Of a DNA stretch of 64,000 nucleotides, positions 60,131 through 64,000 are shown piece after piece. This stretch comes from Bacteroidales bacterium (GTDB lineage Bacteria > Bacteroidota > Bacteroidia > Bacteroidales > UBA3824): NCBI GenBank assembly GCA_016286055.1, contig JAEERW010000001.1:388189-452188 (forward strand), in the 5' to 3' direction. The notes under the pieces are model-generated. The model was given only the letters and a program-made list of their open reading frames with translations, had not been told where the DNA came from and searched no databases. Position 1 is the first letter of the stretch. The number at the start of each line of letters is the position of its first letter. A program made the position numbers and the translations under genes.

Positions 60131-62613
60131 TAGTCTAACTCTGCCACAGTGATTCCTGCGCCGCCAAGTTCTATCTTTTCATCGTGATATCTGCTAACTA
60201 TATCTTGCGTAGCAAGGTAGTCGCGGATAAGGCTACGTAGTGCCCCTGTGCCTGTGCCGTGGAGAATGCGAATTTCGTGCTTGCCTGTGGCGAGGGCGTC
60301 GTCGAGATGTTTTGCTACTTTCTCCAAGGCTTCGTCGCCACGCAACCCGCGCACATCCAAACCGAATAGAAATCCTCCGGACTTTTTCTCACTTTCGATG
60401 TTGACACGTATTTGCGGCGCTGTCTTTTTTTCTTCCTTTTTCTTGGCGGCTGGTTTCAAACGCGACAATTTTACAAATGTCTGCATGTAGCCTACTTGCA
60501 AAAGCGCTGTATTGTCTTTGATGTCCATTATTTCAAACACCTGTTCTCCATCGTCTAAGTGAACTTTGTCGCCTATTTTGAGTTGTATCGGTTCTGGTGG
60601 TTTGGGCGCAGCAGCCTCTTTTTCTGCTTTCTCTTGACGTTTTTTGGCGCGGCGTTCGGCACGTTCCTGTTGTTTTTGGCGCAGACGCTCTATTTTTGCG
60701 TCAAGAGCCTGTTGCTCTTCGGTCAACTGCGTGGATATCTGTTCTTTGGCTTGCTCAAAGTCGTGGCGTATTTCACGGGTTTTGAGTTTTTCTGCCTCGG
60801 CACGCTTAATGTCGTGTATAGTGTTTTCTATCAGTTTGTTGGCATTTTTGAGAATTTCATCGGCTTGCAGTTTGGCAGCTTTGAGTATGTTTTTGCGCTC
60901 GTTGAGGGTAAATTCGGTTTGTTCGGTGTACTGTTGCTGCTGGCGTGCGAGGTTTTTCTCGCGGTTTTCGGCATTTTCGAGTGTGATTTTTAAGCGGCGC
61001 CGGTCTTCTTCAAGTTCTTGAATGCGACGTTCGTAGTCGATATGGTCGCGACCTGCAATCTGTTCTGCCTTTTGTAGTATCTTGTGGCTGAGCCCCATCT
61101 TCTTGGCCATTTCAAAGGCAAATGAGTTTCCTGTTTTGCCGGTCTCCATCTGAAAGAGTGGTTTCATACAGGTGTTGTCGTATAGCATGGCGCCGTTAAC
61201 AATGCCCTCAGTGTCGGTGGCAAAGTTTTTTAGATTGGTGTAATGCGTTGTGATTACGCCTTTTACGTGACGTTGGTTGAGTTTCTCCAAAACCGCCTCG
61301 GCTATCGCTCCGCCAAGGATAGGCTCTGTGCCTGTACCAAATTCATCAATGAATATCAGCGAGTTGCGTCCTGCTCGGTCTACAAAGGTCTTCATATTTT
61401 TAAGGTGTCCGCTGTAGGTGCTCAGGTCGTTTTCTATCGACTGTTCATCGCCTATGTCGATAAATATGTCGTTGAAGATGCCCATTGTGCTATTGGGACT
61501 TATCGGTGTTAGCAGTCCGCATTGGTGCATATACTGTATCAGTGCCGTGGTTTTAAGGCAAACCGATTTGCCGCCCGCATTAGGACCTGAAATCATAATA
61601 ATTCTCTGATGCTCATTGAGTTCTATATTCAATGGCACAACCTTCCGCCCCTCGGCTTTGAGAGTTTTTTCCAAAATAGGATGTCGTGCCACACGCATAT
61701 CTATCAGCGGTTTGTCGGTGAGTATCGGCAGGTCGGCATTGGTATCGATAGCCATCTTGGCTTTGGCTCGTGCAAAATCCAATGTTCCAAGTATCGCACA
61801 ACCTTCTATTAGGTTGGGAATATGAGGACGTATCTTGTCGGATACAGCCGTAAGAATTTTCACAATCTCGCGCTTTTCGGCAAACTCAAGTTCGCGCACG
61901 GCGTTGTTGAGTTCCACACTTTCGATAGGCTCAATAAACGAAGTCTTGCCTGAGGCAGATTCGTCGGCCACAATTCCCGATATTTTGCGCTTGCTTCCGC
62001 TTTTAACTGGTATTAGCAGTTTGCCGTCGCGGATGTTGATTTCGGCGTCAGCCTCTGTCCAACCCTGTGCCTTGGCGTTGCGCAACAGACGGTTTACAAC
62101 ATTTGAGATTGACGCAGCCTTTACCTTTATCTCGTTGCGTATGCGGCGCAGTTCAGGCGAGGCGTTGTCGCTGATTTCGCCAGTTTCGGTCATTACGGCG
62201 TTGATGGCTGATATGATTTCGCGGCTTACAAGTATATTTTGACATGTTTCACGCATATAAGGGTATTCGCTTTCGGGGCGCGACGCAAAAAACTGAGTTA
62301 TAAGCCGGAGAGTTTCGGTGCAGCGTTTTAGGTCAAATAGCTCTTGTACCGAGAGAAAAGTGTTTTCTTTGGAGATTTTTTTCAAACCGTACCTTAAGTC
62401 AAAATACCCATCTTGAGGAAAGGTTACGGACATCATAATTATATGTTTGAACTCTGCTGTGAGGTTGAGGTCGCGTTTGATGTCGTTGAAACTGCTGCTG
62501 AATGTCATCTCGTCTACCTGACTTTTGCCAAGGTCGCAGATGCAGTAGTTTTTTATTGTTTCCCTAATCTTGTTGAATCCTGTTTTAACCTCAAAGTTTT
62601 TAGGATATATCAT
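60127..62613 (-). CDS. mutS2: MutS2 (ribosome-rescue / DNA recombination ATPase) with Smr domain
   Basis: 828 residues: helical core, MutS ATPase with Walker A GPNAGGKS (343-350), Walker B LIFIDEFGTGTEP, a long coiled coil rich in Glu/Arg (about 515-660), then a KOW-like region and the C-terminal Smr domain (about 752-828) with LDVRGLRG and HGTGTGALR. MutS2 lacks the mismatch-binding domain of MutS and acts in anti-recombination or on stalled ribosomes. It overlaps the upstream membrane protein gene by 14 bp. Confidence 0.96.
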   Translation of the reverse strand: MIYPKNFEVKTGFNKIRETIKNYCICDLGKSQVDEMTFSSSFNDIKRDLNLTAEFKHIIMMSVTFPQDGYFDLRYGLKKISKENTFLSVQELFDLKRCTETLRLITQFFASRPESEYPYMRETCQNILVSREIISAINAVMTETGEISDNASPELRRIRNEIKVKAASISNVVNRLLRNAKAQGWTEADAEINIRDGKLLIPVKSGSKRKISGIVADESASGKTSFIEPIESVELNNAVRELEFAEKREIVKILTAVSDKIRPHIPNLIEGCAILGTLDFARAKAKMAIDTNADLPILTDKPLIDMRVARHPILEKTLKAEGRKVVPLNIELNEHQRIIMISGPNAGGKSVCLKTTALIQYMHQCGLLTPISPNSTMGIFNDIFIDIGDEQSIENDLSTYSGHLKNMKTFVDRAGRNSLIFIDEFGTGTEPILGGAIAEAVLEKLNQRHVKGVITTHYTNLKNFATDTEGIVNGAMLYDNTCMKPLFQMETGKTGNSFAFEMAKKMGLSHKILQKAEQIAGRDHIDYERRIQELEEDRRRLKITLENAENREKNLARQQQQYTEQTEFTLNERKNILKAAKLQADEILKNANKLIENTIHDIKRAEAEKLKTREIRHDFEQAKEQISTQLTEEQQALDAKIERLRQKQQERAERRAKKRQEKAEKEAAAPKPPEPIQLKIGDKVHLDDGEQVFEIMDIKDNTALLQVGYMQTFVKLSRLKPAAKKKEEKKTAPQIRVNIESEKKSGGFLFGLDVRGLRGDEALEKVAKHLDDALATGKHEIRILHGTGTGALRSLIRDYLATQDIVSRYHDEKIELGGAGITVAELDY

Positions 62614-63022
62614 CGGTGTTTTGATTGTTGGGTTTGTCCTTCGGCGCTTTGGCTTTCTTAGCGGGAGGATTATACTTGAGAATCTTGTCTTGGGCTATGT
62701 ACATTCTCGAACCCTTGTCGCCATAGTCCTCTTGTACATATCTTCTGATCTCAACAGAAAACCTTTTGCGTATTTCTTGTGGTAAGATATTCTTTTTGAG
62801 TTGTTTGGCGTATTTGTTTATAATCGAAAGTTCTTCGTATTGCTCGTTTTCTTTGAGCACTTTCCTTGCCATAAGTAGCATCTTTGGCATCTCCTTGCGT
62901 ATAATCATACAGTCGTGGATATACATTACCAACCATATTAGCAATGCTATCAATAATATGGCGGCAATCACCCCGAACATGCCTCCGAAGCCTTTGCAAA
63001 ATCCTGATCCGATATTTTCCAT
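62600..63022 (-). CDS. Small membrane protein upstream of mutS2
   Basis: 140 residues. A Gly-rich helix at the N-terminus (GFCKGFGGMFGVIAAILLIALL, noted in the part IAAILLIALL) forms one membrane segment (about 16-37). A basic helical cytoplasmic part follows (KEMPKMLLMARKVLKENEQYEE), with a Lys/Pro-rich disordered tail. It is similar to the next upstream gene in the G-F-G-G, MPK and R-x-VL positions. Function unknown. Confidence 0.75.
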   Translation of the reverse strand: MENIGSGFCKGFGGMFGVIAAILLIALLIWLVMYIHDCMIIRKEMPKMLLMARKVLKENEQYEELSIINKYAKQLKKNILPQEIRKRFSVEIRRYVQEDYGDKGSRMYIAQDKILKYNPPAKKAKAPKDKPNNQNTDDIS

Positions 63023-63124
63023 TTTGATTTTTTACTATATATATAAGGTGTGGTTTTGCAAAATGAAACGGACACTTTTGCGGGCTTATTGCCTGAAGCC
63101 GGTTGTGAAAACATTTATTTTGCG

Positions 63125-63436
63125 TTACGCTTCCTGATGTTGCTTTAAAAAATCCTTAAGGTACTTTGCACTGTACCTCACCGATAGTTCGCGCGGCATC
63201 TCGTTGCGTTTGAGCTTTTCGAGGAACCGGTCGATTTCAATTATCTCGTCAAATTTTTCGAGCGAGATAAGTACGGTTCTGTATTCGAGGATTAGTTTTG
63301 GCATCTTACGCAAAGTACGACGCCTTTTGATAAAAATTTTGGCGGTAACCCAGACTCCCATACACAGTCCAAAGGCGCACAATACGCCCAACGCGCCTCC
63401 GAATGCCGTAGCAAATCCGGTTAATAGTTCATTCAT
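63125..63436 (-). CDS. Small membrane protein, paralogue of the next gene
   Basis: 103 residues from the ATG at 63434-63436. The open frame extends to a TTG at 63508, but that lies upstream of the promoter -7 box and cannot be on the messenger. One membrane helix (about 13-34) follows the start GFATAFGGALGV, then a basic helical region (TLRKMPKLILEYRTVL) and a segment MPRELSVRYSAKYLKDFL. It aligns with the 62.6-63.0 kb protein over most of its length. The pair probably shares a transcript with mutS2. Confidence 0.78.
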   Translation of the reverse strand: MNELLTGFATAFGGALGVLCAFGLCMGVWVTAKIFIKRRRTLRKMPKLILEYRTVLISLEKFDEIIEIDRFLEKLKRNEMPRELSVRYSAKYLKDFLKQHQEA

Positions 63437-63480
63437 AATGTTTTGTTTTTCGTAAAAGTACTTTTGAGTTTTTGAGTGAG

Positions 63481-63513
63481 CAAATATACAAAAAAATATT
63501 AATTCCAACCAAA
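63481..63513 (-). promoter_or_regulatory. Promoter of the membrane protein / mutS2 operon
   Basis: On the minus strand TTTG (63510-63513), a 21-bp spacer, TATATTTG (63481-63488): an exact Bacteroidetes promoter, 45 bp before the chosen start. Confidence 0.75.
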
Positions 63514-63640
63514 AAAAAGCGAATAAAAAATAATTGTTAAATTTTTTACATCTACTTTATAGTATAATATTGATTATCAATGTATTAATAAAAATGAAGC
63601 AAAATATCTACCTTAAAATAAAAAAAATATTTATAAAACT

Positions 63641-63671
63641 GTTGTTTGCATTTGAAAAAAACTTACCTTTG
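63641..63671 (+). promoter_or_regulatory. rpsL promoter
   Basis: TACCTTTG at 63664-63671 is an exact -7 box 34 bp before the rpsL ATG. GTTG at 63641-63644, 19 bp upstream, fits as the -33 box with one mismatch. The stretch before it is A/T-rich, as expected for a ribosomal promoter. Confidence 0.65.
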
Positions 63672-63705
63672 CGCTCTGAAATATATTAAATTTAAAGATA
63701 AGAAT

Positions 63706-64000
63706 ATGCCTACAATTCAACAGTTAGTAAGAAAAGGAAGGAAGACCATTACTTCTAAAAGTAAGGCTCCGGCATTAGATTCTTGTCCGCAACGTAGAGG
63801 CGTGTGCACACGTGTTTACACCACCACCCCCAAGAAACCTAACTCAGCAATGCGCAAAGTTGCTCGTGTAAGGCTCACCAACCAGAAGGAGGTTAACGCA
63901 TACATCCCCGGCGAAGGACACAATCTTCAGGAGCACTCTATCGTAATGGTAAGAGGCGGCCGTGTAAAAGACCTCCCTGGTGTACGTTATCACATCATCC
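63706..64000 (+). CDS. rpsL: Ribosomal protein S12 (partial, runs off the right edge)
   Basis: The ATG is at 63706-63708 and 98 codons are visible of a protein of about 130. It reads [38 protein letters not shown], noted in its part [10 protein letters not shown], and [12 protein letters not shown]. The lysines where streptomycin resistance mutations occur (in TPKKPNS and GRVKDLPG) are both wild type. S12 helps decode at the A site of the 30S subunit. In most genomes rpsG and fusA would follow, beyond this window. Confidence 0.98.
   Translation, partial: MPTIQQLVRKGRKTITSKSKAPALDSCPQRRGVCTRVYTTTPKKPNSAMRKVARVRLTNQKEVNAYIPGEGHNLQEHSIVMVRGGRVKDLPGVRYHII

Noticed and set aside
63125-63508. 63.1-kb membrane protein start at 63508
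   Set aside because: The codon is TTG and lies upstream of the promoter -7 box at 63481-63488.

Overview
The window reads as chromosomal DNA from a member of the Bacteroidota, most likely order Bacteroidales. The signs are: promoters of the TTTG / TAnnTTTG type in front of many genes, almost no Shine-Dalgarno sequences, a type IX secretion C-terminal sorting domain, Bacteroidales-type conserved families (a BT0820-like HAD phosphatase, a DUF4924 C-terminus, a DUF4922 HIT-like protein, a DUF4143 ATPase), SusB-type GH97 and GH78 enzymes, and a dcw cluster without murF, murB or ddl. All identifications come from reading the sequence and from memory of the families. No database search was run.

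Layout. 1-4.3 kb: the end of a DUF4924-like gene, a block of GTAGAGACG-type palindromic repeats, two tandem SUMF1-fold secreted proteins, a HerA/DUF853 ATPase and a small lipoprotein. 4.3-11 kb (minus strand): a signalling block reading tandem SiaB kinase, SiaC, PAS histidine kinase, TPR-PAS pseudo-histidine kinase. 11-27.9 kb (minus): the whole division and cell-wall cluster mraZ-rsmH-ftsL-ftsI-murE-mraY-murD-ftsW-murG-lipoprotein-murC-ftsQ-ftsA-ftsZ. The signalling block follows ftsZ with no recognisable promoter between. Upstream of mraZ lie a promoter, three 10-bp-spaced MraZ-type boxes and three DnaA-box-like 9-mers. 28.1-30.8 kb: a four-subunit 2-oxoacid:ferredoxin oxidoreductase operon. 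30.9-35 kb: a DUF4143 ATPase with a 43-bp perfect palindrome over its promoter, a gene remnant, a hairpin-rich spacer, an HtrA protease and an orphan antitoxin-like gene. 35-44.8 kb: a BspA-type surface protein, a metal transporter/HAD/lipoprotein operon, a coupled GT2 plus HIT-like pair, an aminotransferase and a second lipoprotein of the same family. 44.9-47.8 kb: a LytTR regulator with Glu in place of the phospho-acceptor Asp, and three poorly known genes. 47.9-54 kb: a mutL operon with two rhomboid proteases and a GH78 enzyme. 54-60.1 kb: a HAD phosphatase, then an operon with slipin, a SpoIIE-type phosphatase, GH97, an isochorismatase-fold hydrolase and a Rossmann-fold protein. 60.1-63.4 kb: mutS2 and two related small membrane proteins. 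The window ends inside rpsL.

How the genes fit together. The dcw block makes peptidoglycan precursors and the divisome. The SiaB-SiaB/SiaC pair is a threonine-phosphorylation partner switch, and the PP2C/SpoIIE phosphatase it would need is plausibly the one 45 kb away beside slipin. The most unusual features are this switch and two histidine-kinase-like proteins placed directly behind ftsZ, one kinase lacking its phospho-acceptor His, and a separate response regulator lacking its Asp. The palindrome over the DUF4143 promoter and the MraZ/DnaA-type sites in front of mraZ are the clearest regulatory DNA.
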